A stretch of DNA of 64,000 nt from Terriglobia bacterium (GTDB taxonomy: Bacteria > Acidobacteriota > Terriglobia > Terriglobales > Acidobacteriaceae), in the NCBI GenBank assembly GCA_021324365.1, contig JAJPJE010000067.1, forward strand, positions 1 to 64,000, given 5' to 3'. Shown in pieces: positions 53,910 through 61,969 of this stretch; within the stretch, counting starts at the first letter, position 1; every line of letters begins with the position of its first letter. The notes under the pieces are model-generated. The model did not search any database. It saw nothing but the letters and a program-made list of their open reading frames with translations, and was not told the DNA's origin. Position numbers and translations under genes: made by a program.

Positions 53910-54689
53910 ATGGGACGTGTTATAGCAGTTGCCAACCAAAAGGGTGGCGTGGGAAAGACCACAACCGCCATTAATTTAGCTGCATCATTTGCCGCCGCGG
54001 AGGTACCCACTCTACTAATTGATTGCGATCCGCAATCGAACAGCAGCAGCGGCCTTGGATATCCGAAAGATCCTCAACGCTTCAGCACCTATCACCTGCT
54101 GATGGGCGACGCCCAATTGGATCAGATCACGCTCACGACCGCACTCGACCAGCTTTGGATTGTTCCGTCCAGCAAGGAGCTTACCGGTGCGAACATTGAA
54201 CTGGTTACGCTCGACCGGCGCGAGTTCCGCCTGCGCGATGCCGTCGATCGCATACGCAATCGCTATCAGTTCATTGTGCTCGATTGTCCACCCGCTCTAG
54301 ATCTCCTAACTCTCAATGCCCTAGTGGCGGCCGACTCAGTTATCGTTCCAATGCAGGCCGAATACTTCGCATTGGAAGGGGTCAGCGAGTTGCTGGATAC
54401 GGTGGAGCGTGTCAAGCAGACATTCAATCCTGGGTTGGCGGTTGAGGGGGTTGTGCTGACGATGTACGACGACCGTACCAACCTTGCACAGCAGGTCACC
54501 GATGAGTTGCGGAACTACTTCGGGGATCGTCTGTTTACCACTTCGATACCTCGCAATGTGCGGCTTGCGGAAGCGCCCAGTCATGGAAAGCCGGCCCTCC
54601 TCTACGACGTGCGTTCGCGTGGAGCGGAAGCTTACATCAAGCTGGCGAAAGAGATCATGGACCGAGTGATGTTGCGTGCATCCGCCTAG
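53910..54689 (+). CDS. parA: Chromosome-partitioning ATPase ParA (Soj)
   Basis: A 259-residue chromosomal-type ParA without the extra N-terminal DNA-binding domain of plasmid forms. The deviant Walker A KGGVGKTT lies at residues 11-18, with the signature lysine K11; DCDPQSNSSSGLG and VLDCPPALDLLTLNAL follow as Walker A'/B regions. It works with ParB and parS to move the replicated origin regions apart and to control initiation. It starts 111 bases after the third parS site and leads into parB. Confidence 0.96.
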   Translation: MGRVIAVANQKGGVGKTTTAINLAASFAAAEVPTLLIDCDPQSNSSSGLGYPKDPQRFSTYHLLMGDAQLDQITLTTALDQLWIVPSSKELTGANIELVTLDRREFRLRDAVDRIRNRYQFIVLDCPPALDLLTLNALVAADSVIVPMQAEYFALEGVSELLDTVERVKQTFNPGLAVEGVVLTMYDDRTNLAQQVTDELRNYFGDRLFTTSIPRNVRLAEAPSHGKPALLYDVRSRGAEAYIKLAKEIMDRVMLRASA

Positions 54690-54708
54690 TATATCGCTAT
54701 ACGATATA
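54690..54708. promoter_or_regulatory. Palindrome between parA and parB
   Basis: TATATCG-CTATA-CGATATA, a perfect 7-bp inverted repeat with a 5-base centre, sits directly after the parA stop and is followed by TTTTT. It is too AT-rich for a strong intrinsic terminator. It could be an operator, a weak terminator or an RNA processing site that sets the parA:parB ratio. Confidence 0.4.
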
Positions 54709-54805
54709 TTTTTCCCCGGGCGAACGTAGCCGGTGGTCAGTCGCTGGGAACTGGATTTATGTTGTCCTCCGCCGGGTTAAACGGTGCCTCAAGTTAGGAG
54801 CTGAT

Positions 54806-55711
54806 GTGCAGACGATTACGCCAGACAAAAAACGCGCTCTAGGACGTGGACTCAATTCCCTGATACCAGCGGCGCGCAGCACGCCTCCAGCGGCTGCGCC
54901 TGTGGCGACGGGGCCGGTCGCGGTGATGCCGGGCGAAGCCGTACAAGACGTCGCCATTGCCGACGTCCTTCCCAATCCCATGCAGACGCGCGTCGACATC
55001 GATCCCGTTGCGCTGCAGGAACTGGCAGACTCAATCGCAGTTCAGGGCGTATTGCAGCCAATCCTGGTGCGCAAGGTCGGAGACGGCAAGCTCGAACTCG
55101 TTGCCGGCCAGCGACGGCTTATGGCATCGCAACGGGCAGGAAAGACGACCGTCCCCGCGATCGTTCGCCAGATTTCAGACGAGCAGGCCATCGAGATCAC
55201 TATTATCGAAAATCTCCAGCGCGAAGACCTGAACCCGCTGGAGCAGGCCGCCGCATTTGAGAAACTCAGTCAGCAGTGCGGACTTACACAGGAGCAAATC
55301 GCGCAACGCACCGGAAAAGATCGCACCACGATCGCGAATTACATCCGGTTGTTGCGTCTGCCCGATTGGGTTAAGCAAGGGCTGCGTCAGGGCGTGCTGA
55401 CAATGGGACATGCCCGGGCGCTGATGGGGCTCGACCCTTCATTGATCGAAGCGACCGCCCGCGAGGTGGTCAAAGACGCACTTTCCGTGCGCCAAACCGA
55501 AAAGCTGGTATACGACATCCTGCATCCCTCCCCTAAGCCGGAGAAGAAAGAACGCGTGGTTGATCCGAACGTCAAAGAAGCAGAGCGTGAACTCGAGCGA
55601 TCGCTCGGCGTACGCGCACGAATCTACGACCGTAGTGGGAAGGGCAAGGTCGTGCTGGAGTACAAGTCGCTGGAGGACTTCGACCGCATCGTGGAGGCAT
55701 TGTCGAAGTAA
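54806..55711 (+). CDS. parB: Chromosome-partitioning protein ParB (Spo0J)
   Basis: A 301-residue ParB. The N-terminal GRGLNSLIP peptide that touches ParA is at residues 13-21. The CTPase/ParB domain spans about 45-140, with LPNPMQTR, GVLQPILVRKV, AGQRRLMAS and IENLQREDLNPLEQA. The parS-binding helix-turn-helix is at about 165-190 (TQEQIAQRTGKDRTTIANYIRLLRLP). The C-terminal dimer domain is SLEDFDRIVEAL. The usual GERR box reads GQRR here, keeping the arginines. The start is a GTG after a TTAGGAG site. It spreads from the three parS sites upstream. Confidence 0.96.
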   Translation: MQTITPDKKRALGRGLNSLIPAARSTPPAAAPVATGPVAVMPGEAVQDVAIADVLPNPMQTRVDIDPVALQELADSIAVQGVLQPILVRKVGDGKLELVAGQRRLMASQRAGKTTVPAIVRQISDEQAIEITIIENLQREDLNPLEQAAAFEKLSQQCGLTQEQIAQRTGKDRTTIANYIRLLRLPDWVKQGLRQGVLTMGHARALMGLDPSLIEATAREVVKDALSVRQTEKLVYDILHPSPKPEKKERVVDPNVKEAERELERSLGVRARIYDRSGKGKVVLEYKSLEDFDRIVEALSK

Positions 55712-55763
55712 GTTACTAGGCAGTATTCACCAGACTGGTTTTACAAATGTGATTTGAAAGCGC

Positions 55764-55781
55764 GCGGCTTCAGCCGCGCCG
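55764..55781. repeat. GC-rich REP-like hairpin after parB
   Basis: GCGCGGCT-TC-AGCCGCGC forms an 8-bp stem. No T-tract follows. The sequence looks like a palindromic extragenic repeat that may also end the parAB transcript. Confidence 0.5.
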
Positions 55782-55815
55782 TTCTGCTCTTACTCAGTAA
55801 TCGGAACGTAATCCA

Positions 55816-55929
55816 GTGAACGCGCGCATACGCCGAATCATTCTGCTCATTATCTTGGCGCTGGTCATCGCCTGGCACCTTCACTGGATCCCACAGTGGA
55901 TCACGTCGGGATTCCACCTCCACCGCTAG
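55816..55929 (+). CDS. Small membrane protein (37 residues), tentative
   Basis: A GTG-started frame of 37 codons encodes a basic N-terminus (NARIRR), one clear membrane helix (IILLIILALVIAWHL), and an amphipathic tail with tryptophans and histidines (HWIPQWITSGFHLHR). The composition is unlike random sequence, but the ribosome site is weak (GGAA) and no second evidence exists. It lies between parB and a coiled-coil protein gene. Function unknown. Confidence 0.35.
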   Translation: MNARIRRIILLIILALVIAWHLHWIPQWITSGFHLHR

Positions 55930-56173
55930 TAATCGTTTTTCACCACAGATGGAGGGCGGCAATTATGGCCGGAGAACCGGGGCCGAGCCGAGGCTACTGA
56001 GCGGTGCCGGAATGGGTAGAAAAAGAGCCAAGCTGGCCGGAAGCGGAGCGCTTCCAAGCTCCGAAGAAGGCGGTATACGACCTCTGGCCGGGTACTACGG
56101 TAACTTCGCCTCTCCCACAAAATGGGAATAGCATTTCGCACAAAGACACTTTGCTTGCCGGAAGAGGGTCGAA

Positions 56174-56710
56174 ATGCGTAAAGCGTGGGCATTGGTGATT
56201 GTTGTCGGATGCGGGCTGGTGGGCAGCACCTTTGGACAGTCTCTGGGCGACTTTGCTCGCGAGCAAAGAGCAAAACAGGGATCCGCGACTGCGACCAAGA
56301 AAGTCATCACCGACGATGACATTCCCAAGCAGGACACGATTTCTACCGGGGGGCAAAACAGCCCGAACCCCCAAACCAACGCAGGCAGCCTCCTTGAGAA
56401 AAAGGACAAACCGGCTCAAGCGGATTCCGCGGCTGACAAGCTGAAGTCGGCAGAGCAGTGTAAGGCGGCCATCCAGCAGCAAAAGCAGACTGTCGACTCC
56501 ATGCAGAAAGAGCTGGACGAGTTGAAAGGTTCAATCCATTACGTGGAGGCAAACGCCTATTACAACGGTGTCCAGTACAACGAAGCGCAGGCGCAGAAGC
56601 AAAAAGAAGCTGAGCACCTGGAGAAGCAGTTGACCGAAGAAAAAGCTAAACTGCAGGACATGCAGGAACAGGCCCGAAAGGCGGGCTTCGGAAGCTCGGT
56701 CTACGAATAG
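56174..56710 (+). CDS. Exported coiled-coil protein
   Basis: A 178-residue protein: signal peptide at residues 1-21 (cleavage after TFGQ), a low-complexity middle part (about 35-85), and a long charged coiled coil from about 90 to 168 (KAAIQQQKQTVDSMQKELDELKG … KEAEHLEKQLTEEKAKLQDMQEQ). The conserved-looking SLGDFAREQRAKQ after the signal peptide suggests a family of envelope proteins with this layout; function unknown. Its stop codon directly abuts the stop of the convergent DUF2461 gene. Confidence 0.78.
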   Translation: MRKAWALVIVVGCGLVGSTFGQSLGDFAREQRAKQGSATATKKVITDDDIPKQDTISTGGQNSPNPQTNAGSLLEKKDKPAQADSAADKLKSAEQCKAAIQQQKQTVDSMQKELDELKGSIHYVEANAYYNGVQYNEAQAQKQKEAEHLEKQLTEEKAKLQDMQEQARKAGFGSSVYE

Positions 56711-57379
56711 TCAGTAGCGAAATCCCAGCGCTTGCGAGAGAAACTGCACCAGTGGACTAATCTGCTGACAGGCCCTGGTGAAATCCTTCATGAACTTCGG
56801 GCCGCAAATCTGCGACTCTGAAAACTCAATCCAGACAATATAATCCTTGCGCTTCAAGTCCTCGATACAGGGATGATCGGGCGGGAACCCACGCGGCGGA
56901 CGGGAGAGGACTTCGCCGTCGAATTTCAGCTTCTTACTGATTTTCTTCCATTCATCTTCGCGCGTCACAATCGCCTGCCGGATCTGGTTCAGCACCTTGG
57001 ATTCCGGCCGCCAGGAACCCCCGGCGACAAAGCACTGCTCGGGTTCGAGGTGAAAATAGAACGACGGTGCGTGGACATCTTTCTTTTCGGAAGCATGCCG
57101 GAACTGAATCCCGATATGCGTTTTGTACGGCTGTTTATTCGCGCTGAAGCGGATATCTCGATAGATCCGGAAGAGCGAACCGCCATGGGGCCGCGGATCG
57201 GCGATGATTTGCGAACTGATTTTCTGCAAGGGCGCCGCGGCCTCGGTGATGAACTGCAGACAGGGATCGCGTACGACGGCCTCGTAGCGGGCTTTGTTTT
57301 TCGCAAACCACTCGCGGCGGTTGTTGCGTTTCAGTTGCTTGAGAAAGTCGAATAGCCCGGGAGTGAAGTACGGTCCCAT
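56711..57379 (-). CDS. DUF2461-family protein
   Basis: A 222-residue cytosolic protein of the DUF2461/TIGR02453 family. The N-terminal FLKQLKRNNRREWFAKNKARYE, the central SLFRIYRDIRFSANKQPYKTHIG, and the HLEPEQCFVAGGSWRPES segment are characteristic. No biochemical role is established for the family. It converges on the coiled-coil gene with no bases between the stop codons. Confidence 0.9.
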   Translation of the reverse strand: MGPYFTPGLFDFLKQLKRNNRREWFAKNKARYEAVVRDPCLQFITEAAAPLQKISSQIIADPRPHGGSLFRIYRDIRFSANKQPYKTHIGIQFRHASEKKDVHAPSFYFHLEPEQCFVAGGSWRPESKVLNQIRQAIVTREDEWKKISKKLKFDGEVLSRPPRGFPPDHPCIEDLKRKDYIVWIEFSESQICGPKFMKDFTRACQQISPLVQFLSQALGFRY

Positions 57380-57418
57380 GGTCGGTCACCAATTATGAAA
57401 TCGAGAAATAGATTGTAA

Positions 57419-58171
57419 TCAGCGGCGGACAGATTCGAAATCCGGTACGGGTGTGCGCGGCTGCATATGGCGCCGGCGCGCGGCTTCCAGGAAGTATTCG
57501 AACAGCGCGCGCGACGAGGGTTCCTCGTCGAAGGTGCGTTCCGGGTGCCATTGCACTCCGAGCACAAAGTGATCGGAGGCGGTAGACTCAAGGGCTTCAA
57601 TCACCCCGTCGTGGGCGCGGGCCACAACACGCAGACCATCGCCGGGCGCGTTTACTGACTGGTGATGGCTGGAGTTTACCCAGCCTTCATCGGACTCCCA
57701 GACAGGACCAAGAATGCCGGCCAGGCGGGACTCGGGTTCGATTTGCACCAGATGCGCGCGCTCGATGAGGCGGCCTTGGGAGTGGTTCTCGACATGCTGA
57801 ATTAGCGTTCCAGTCCGCCACACGTTAAGACTCTGCAAGCCGTAGCAGATGCCCAGCACGGGTTTATGCATGTTGTACGCGTCTTGCAAAAGCAGTTCGT
57901 CGGCGTTGTCGCGGCGTGGATCGGCGGCAGCAGTGTGTGGGTCAAGGGATGCGCCATACTTTTCCGGATCAACATCAGCCGGACTACCTGGAAGCAGGAT
58001 GCCGTCGCAGGTCATGGCGAGCCGGGTAATATCGGCATTGCTGAGGGACAGATCGATCGGAACAGGCTCGCCACCGGAGATCTCGATCGCGCAAAGATAC
58101 TGCGGCAAAGCTCGCTGGTTGTATTCCGGCTTCTGAGAATGCGGATGGGGAATTGCGATCCGAGGTCGCAC
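57419..58171 (-). CDS. Class I glutamine amidotransferase-like hydrolase (peptidase C26, PuuD-like)
   Basis: A 250-residue protein from the GTG at 58171, chosen for a GAGG site 5 bases upstream. It belongs to the gamma-glutamyl-GABA hydrolase group. The nucleophile cysteine is in GICYGLQSLNV at about 106-116, the oxyanion region precedes it (DGILLPGSPADVDPEKYG), and the histidine-glutamate pair is in GVQWHPERTF. Family role: hydrolysis of gamma-glutamyl amides, as in putrescine breakdown. No polyamine genes lie nearby, so the substrate is open. Confidence 0.9.
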   Translation of the reverse strand: MRPRIAIPHPHSQKPEYNQRALPQYLCAIEISGGEPVPIDLSLSNADITRLAMTCDGILLPGSPADVDPEKYGASLDPHTAAADPRRDNADELLLQDAYNMHKPVLGICYGLQSLNVWRTGTLIQHVENHSQGRLIERAHLVQIEPESRLAGILGPVWESDEGWVNSSHHQSVNAPGDGLRVVARAHDGVIEALESTASDHFVLGVQWHPERTFDEEPSSRALFEYFLEAARRRHMQPRTPVPDFESVRR

Positions 58172-58351
58172 AGTCACCTCGTGAATAGTGTAACGCTCTC
58201 CACGCCAGCAAATTTGCACAGCGGGGTTTCTCAGGAGATGCCTCCTGCTATTGTTTTTATCAGGCCGTGGGTGTTTACAGGGTAGTCGTTATACTTCATT
58301 TCGTCTGCCGGACCGGCGTATCTAACAAGAGCACCGATTGGAGAGTGTTGA

Positions 58352-59101
58352 ATGCGAAGGCGAACGCTGGTTGTCCTGCTTTTCTGCGGGGTTTACGGGC
58401 TGCACGCGCAGACTGTCGACGAAATTGTTGCCAAAGCGCTGCAGGCGCGCGGCGGCGTGAGTGCCATTAAGGCAATTCAGAGCGAACGTTTGACGGGACA
58501 CATCTCGTTTGAGAAGAATTCGCCCGCGGGCTTTATGGTACAGATCAAAAGGCCCGAAAAGATGCGAGAGGAGATCGATTTCAGCGAGAAAACCATGATC
58601 GAGACGACCGATGGCTCGACAGGATGGAGGCTAATGGCGACGAATGGAACCGGCACACCTGAACAGCTAACGCCTGGCGAAGTGCAGAACATGGAAGGCG
58701 GCGCTGATATCGACGGACCGCTGCTCGATTACAGGCGCAAGGGAAACAAAGTCGAATTGGTTGGAAAGGCCAAGGTCGGCAACGAAGACGCGTACAAGCT
58801 CAAAGTGATAGACAAGAAGGGCGAAGTCCGTTACGACTACCTGGATGCCAACTCGTTCCTGGAGATAAAGTGGGAAGGGCAGGTGGAAAACGCGGGCAAA
58901 ACGAATACCTTCGCCTCGCTCTTTTCTGACTATCGCAAAGTACAGGGCGTGATGTTCGCATTCGCGATCACCTCGGGTACCGCAGACAATCCCAACGCGC
59001 AGAAGATCGTTTTCGATAAAGTCGAGGTGAACGTCCCGATGAGCGATACACTGTTCGGTAAGCCCTCACCTCCGACGCGGGCCGGACAACCTGCTCATTG
59101 A
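58352..59101 (+). CDS. Exported LolA/LppX-fold-like protein
   Basis: A 249-residue protein: signal peptide at residues 1-20 (cleavage after LHAQ), then helix TVDEIVAKALQARGGVSAIKAIQS, then a run of beta strands (SERLTGHISFE, GFMVQIKRPEKMREEIDFS, GSTGWRLMATNG). The pattern resembles outer-membrane lipoprotein-carrier (LolA) or LppX-like folds. Related proteins in Acidobacteriota are numerous. Function unknown; lipid or lipoprotein handling is the best guess. A conserved-looking VDEIVAKALQARGG start is shared with that group. Confidence 0.77.
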   Translation: MRRRTLVVLLFCGVYGLHAQTVDEIVAKALQARGGVSAIKAIQSERLTGHISFEKNSPAGFMVQIKRPEKMREEIDFSEKTMIETTDGSTGWRLMATNGTGTPEQLTPGEVQNMEGGADIDGPLLDYRRKGNKVELVGKAKVGNEDAYKLKVIDKKGEVRYDYLDANSFLEIKWEGQVENAGKTNTFASLFSDYRKVQGVMFAFAITSGTADNPNAQKIVFDKVEVNVPMSDTLFGKPSPPTRAGQPAH

Positions 59102-59201
59102 AGGCTCGGTGCCTGTCTGCAGATTGACGGCGAAAGATGTGCACCCTAAAATTCAGAGAAGCATCTTAATTATCAAGCTTTTGCAATATAGGGAGTCCCA
59201 C

Positions 59202-59513
59202 GTGCCGCTGTACGAGTACCAGTGCACAAAATGTCAGCACAGGTTTGAGAAGATCCAGAAGTTCTCGGATCCGCCCGTCACTAAGTGCCCTGAATGCGGG
59301 GGCAAGGTGGAGCAACTGCTCTCTGCGCCGGCGATCCAGTTCAAAGGCGCCGGATGGTATGTCACCGATTATGCCAAAAAGTCCGGCTCGCCGAGTGGAA
59401 ACGGCAAGGGGAGTTCGGACGTGAAAGCGTCGGAAGCGAAGTCGTCAGACACCAAATCAGCGGACACCAAGCCCGAGAAGAAGTCCGAAACGAAGACCTC
59501 TAAGAAGGACTAA
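59202..59513 (+). CDS. FmdB-type zinc-ribbon protein
   Basis: A 103-residue protein from the GTG at 59202, preceded by GGGAG. The N-terminal zinc ribbon has two CxxC pairs (YQCTKCQHRFE and KCPECGGKVE), with LLSAPAIQFKGAGWYVTDYAKK following, which is the FmdB_reg pattern. The last ~45 residues are a lysine/serine/aspartate-rich low-complexity tail with a repeated KSADTK-like unit. Family members are thought to be small regulators; direct targets are unknown. Confidence 0.88.
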   Translation: MPLYEYQCTKCQHRFEKIQKFSDPPVTKCPECGGKVEQLLSAPAIQFKGAGWYVTDYAKKSGSPSGNGKGSSDVKASEAKSSDTKSADTKPEKKSETKTSKKD

Positions 59514-59602
59514 AGCTCACTAATACATCTAGCCTTCGTAGTAACCATGACCAGCTTTGATACCTCACATCTGCCCTCTGCAAGCAGCTGTGGGTCGAAC
59601 CC

Positions 59603-60028
59603 TCAGGCAGCTTTTCGGCGAGGCGGAACCTTCGCACCTTCTCGACGCGCTTTCGAAAGGCCAATCGCGATTGCCTGCTTGCGGTTCTTATGCTCGCCCT
59701 TCTTCAGATGATGCATTTCCGTGCGAACTTCCTGTTGAGCTTTCCGGCCATAGCGCCGCGAGCTTGATTTCTTTCCACCGCGCCGGGAACTCGAGCGATT
59801 GCTCCGGCTGCGCGCACTCGCACTGTGACTGCCAGAGCTTCGGCTCGACTTACTTCTGCGGGACGAAGCGGATTTGCGCGACCGGCTGTGAGCGGACGCT
59901 GAACGGGAAGAGGACTTGCGACCTGTACGGCTGCGGGAAGACTTGCGCGATGAACTGCCGCGCGAACGCGCGGATGCGGAACCGGATCGCCTTCCTCCGC
60001 GGCGGCTGGATTTTTTCGCTGTTGGCAT
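59603..60028 (-). CDS. Serine/arginine-rich basic protein with DUF6496-like C-terminus
   Basis: A 141-residue, very basic protein. Residues 1 to about 92 are low-complexity S/R/K repeats (SSRSRTGRKSSSRSASAHSRSRK …), recalling histone-H1-like or SR tails. The C-terminal ~50 residues (AQQEVRTEMHHLKKGEHKNRKQAIAIGLSKARREGAKVP) match the pattern of DUF6496-type proteins found near stress and DNA genes. Probably a nucleic-acid-binding protein. It is divergent from the DNA ligase gene, suggesting a link to DNA protection or repair. Confidence 0.78.
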   Translation of the reverse strand: MPTAKKSSRRGGRRSGSASARSRGSSSRKSSRSRTGRKSSSRSASAHSRSRKSASSRRSKSSRSSGSHSASARSRSNRSSSRRGGKKSSSRRYGRKAQQEVRTEMHHLKKGEHKNRKQAIAIGLSKARREGAKVPPRRKAA

Positions 60029-60140
60029 CTCTATTCTCTCCTTGGCGTGGCGCGCATGCATCTATTGCCACAACTGAATGTGACGTCAGGCAACCTGTAG
60101 AAGGTTGTGCGCGATGGTTTACATTCATTGTTCACGATGT

Positions 60141-61901
60141 ATGCGACAACTGGCCGAAACCTGTGAACGCATCGCTGCAACGACGAAGAAGAACGAAAAA
60201 GTTCGCATCGTCGTGGAATATTTTCAGTCACAGGCGACTGTTGAAGCTTCGATTGCTGCAGTTTTTCTGTCCGGCCGCGTGTTTCCTGCGTACGAAGAAC
60301 TCACGCTGCAAGTTGGCGGAACTATGTTGTGGCAGGTGCTGCGCGAAATCGCTCGAATATCCGATGAAGACATGGCTGCTGCCTATCGCCGCTACGGAGA
60401 TTTGGGATCGGCAGCGCTCGACATTCTGCAGCCAGTCGCGCCCAAGCACAGCTCTCTGACTCTTGACCACGTAGAACGCGAGTTCCACCGCATTGCGGAA
60501 ATACGCGGCGCCGCATCGAAGGCATCGTTCGTGCGACTCTTGCTTTCGAAAGCAACGGCGCTTGAGGCGAAATATCTGGTCAAGATTATCAGCGGCGATC
60601 TGCGAATCGGTCTGCGGGAAAGTCTGGTGGAAGAAGCCACTGCAAAAGCCTACGAAGCGCCATACGCGGATGTGCAACGCGCGAACATGTTGTTGGGCGA
60701 TATTGGAGAAACGCTGCGCCTGGCTGCCGATCACAAACTCGGCGAAGCACGGATGCGCATGTTTCATCCGATTGGATTCATGCTGGCAAGTCCGGTGCAA
60801 ACTGCCGAAGAAGCATTTCGCTATTTCGATCATGCGCAGCTGGAAGATAAGTACGACGGCATCCGTGCACAGGCCCACGTGTCTCAAGGCGAAGTACGCT
60901 TGTATTCGCGCACGCTGGATGATGTAACGGAAGCTTTCCCGGAATTGCCCGACGCGCTCGCGGTCTTTTCCGATGATGTGATCTTCGACGGTGAAGTGCT
61001 GGCCTGGAGCCTGGACGAACAGCGCGCGCTGCCGTTTTCGCAATTGCAAAAACGATTGGGACGAAAGAAGGTGACTGCGGGCATGATGCGCGAGATCCCG
61101 GTCGCCTACGTTGTTTTCGACGTGCTCTATGCTGGCGGGGAACTTACGATCGATCGCCCATTGCGCGAACGAGGCGCGCTACTGGATCAACTGTTCATGA
61201 AGGCGGCGCAGTTTCCAGCGAAACGCACGGAACGCACCCGTAGCCGCGTACCACAAGGAACGCTGGCATTCGAAGCGGACATTATCCAGCAGTCCAGCGG
61301 TTCGATCCCTGGCCGCGTGATACGCGCTCCTCTTACCTCTGCCGATTCTGCCGAGCATCTCGCAGAGATCTTTGAACAAGCATTGGAACGCGGAAATGAA
61401 GGCCTCATGATCAAGGACCTGAACTCCTCGTATGCTCCAGGACGGCGAGGGAAGTCGTGGCTGAAGTTGAAGCGTGAGCTGGCGACGCTGGATGTGGTAG
61501 TGACCGCGGTGGAATTCGGCCACGGCAAGCGAGCTGCTGTATTGAGCGACTACACGTTTGCGGTCCGCGCGAGTGACACGGATGATCGCCTCTTGAATGT
61601 CGGGAAGGCCTACTCTGGCCTGACCGATGCCGAGATCAGCGAAATGACGAAGTGGTTCCTGGAACATTCGCTGGAAGATCAGGGATTCCGGCGTGCGGTT
61701 GAGCCAAAGATCGTGCTGGAAGTTGCGTTCAATGCAGTCATGAAGTCGGAACGGCACGAGAGCGGGTATGCATTGCGCTTCCCGCGAATCCTGCGACTGC
61801 GTCCAGATAAAACTCCTGACGAGGTCGACACTCTGGACCGGGTAGCTGAAATCTACCAGCGGCAGCTACTCTCGTTTCCCACAGGGAAACTAAGCTCTTA
61901 G
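60141..61901 (+). CDS. ATP-dependent DNA ligase
   Basis: A 586-residue ATP-dependent ligase of the archaeal/bacterial LigB-like type. The N-terminal DNA-binding domain is at about 1-205 (MRQLAETCERIAATTKKNEKVRIVVEYF). The adenylation domain has the nucleotide lysine K237 in LEDKYDGIR, then FDGEVLAW, VVFDVLYAGG and GNEGLMIKDLNSSYAPGRRGKSWLKLKRE. The C-terminal OB fold follows (VEFGHGKRAAVLSDYTFAV). It seals nicks in DNA and would be an accessory ligase beside the usual NAD-dependent LigA. The ATG at 60141 is preferred; the frame runs further upstream without conserved sequence. Confidence 0.93.
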   Translation: MRQLAETCERIAATTKKNEKVRIVVEYFQSQATVEASIAAVFLSGRVFPAYEELTLQVGGTMLWQVLREIARISDEDMAAAYRRYGDLGSAALDILQPVAPKHSSLTLDHVEREFHRIAEIRGAASKASFVRLLLSKATALEAKYLVKIISGDLRIGLRESLVEEATAKAYEAPYADVQRANMLLGDIGETLRLAADHKLGEARMRMFHPIGFMLASPVQTAEEAFRYFDHAQLEDKYDGIRAQAHVSQGEVRLYSRTLDDVTEAFPELPDALAVFSDDVIFDGEVLAWSLDEQRALPFSQLQKRLGRKKVTAGMMREIPVAYVVFDVLYAGGELTIDRPLRERGALLDQLFMKAAQFPAKRTERTRSRVPQGTLAFEADIIQQSSGSIPGRVIRAPLTSADSAEHLAEIFEQALERGNEGLMIKDLNSSYAPGRRGKSWLKLKRELATLDVVVTAVEFGHGKRAAVLSDYTFAVRASDTDDRLLNVGKAYSGLTDAEISEMTKWFLEHSLEDQGFRRAVEPKIVLEVAFNAVMKSERHESGYALRFPRILRLRPDKTPDEVDTLDRVAEIYQRQLLSFPTGKLSS

Positions 61902-61969
61902 ACGGCGAAAAGCGCCCCAATCTGCATCCCACCTATTGCGCTGCTCGAAAAATCAGAGACGGAGTTGCC

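Noticed and set aside
59557-60459. Plus-strand frame across the SR-rich protein gene
   Set aside because: It is a cysteine-rich mirror of the S/R-repeat codons on the other strand and runs into the ligase gene. The minus-strand protein has a proper start and a recognised C-terminal pattern.
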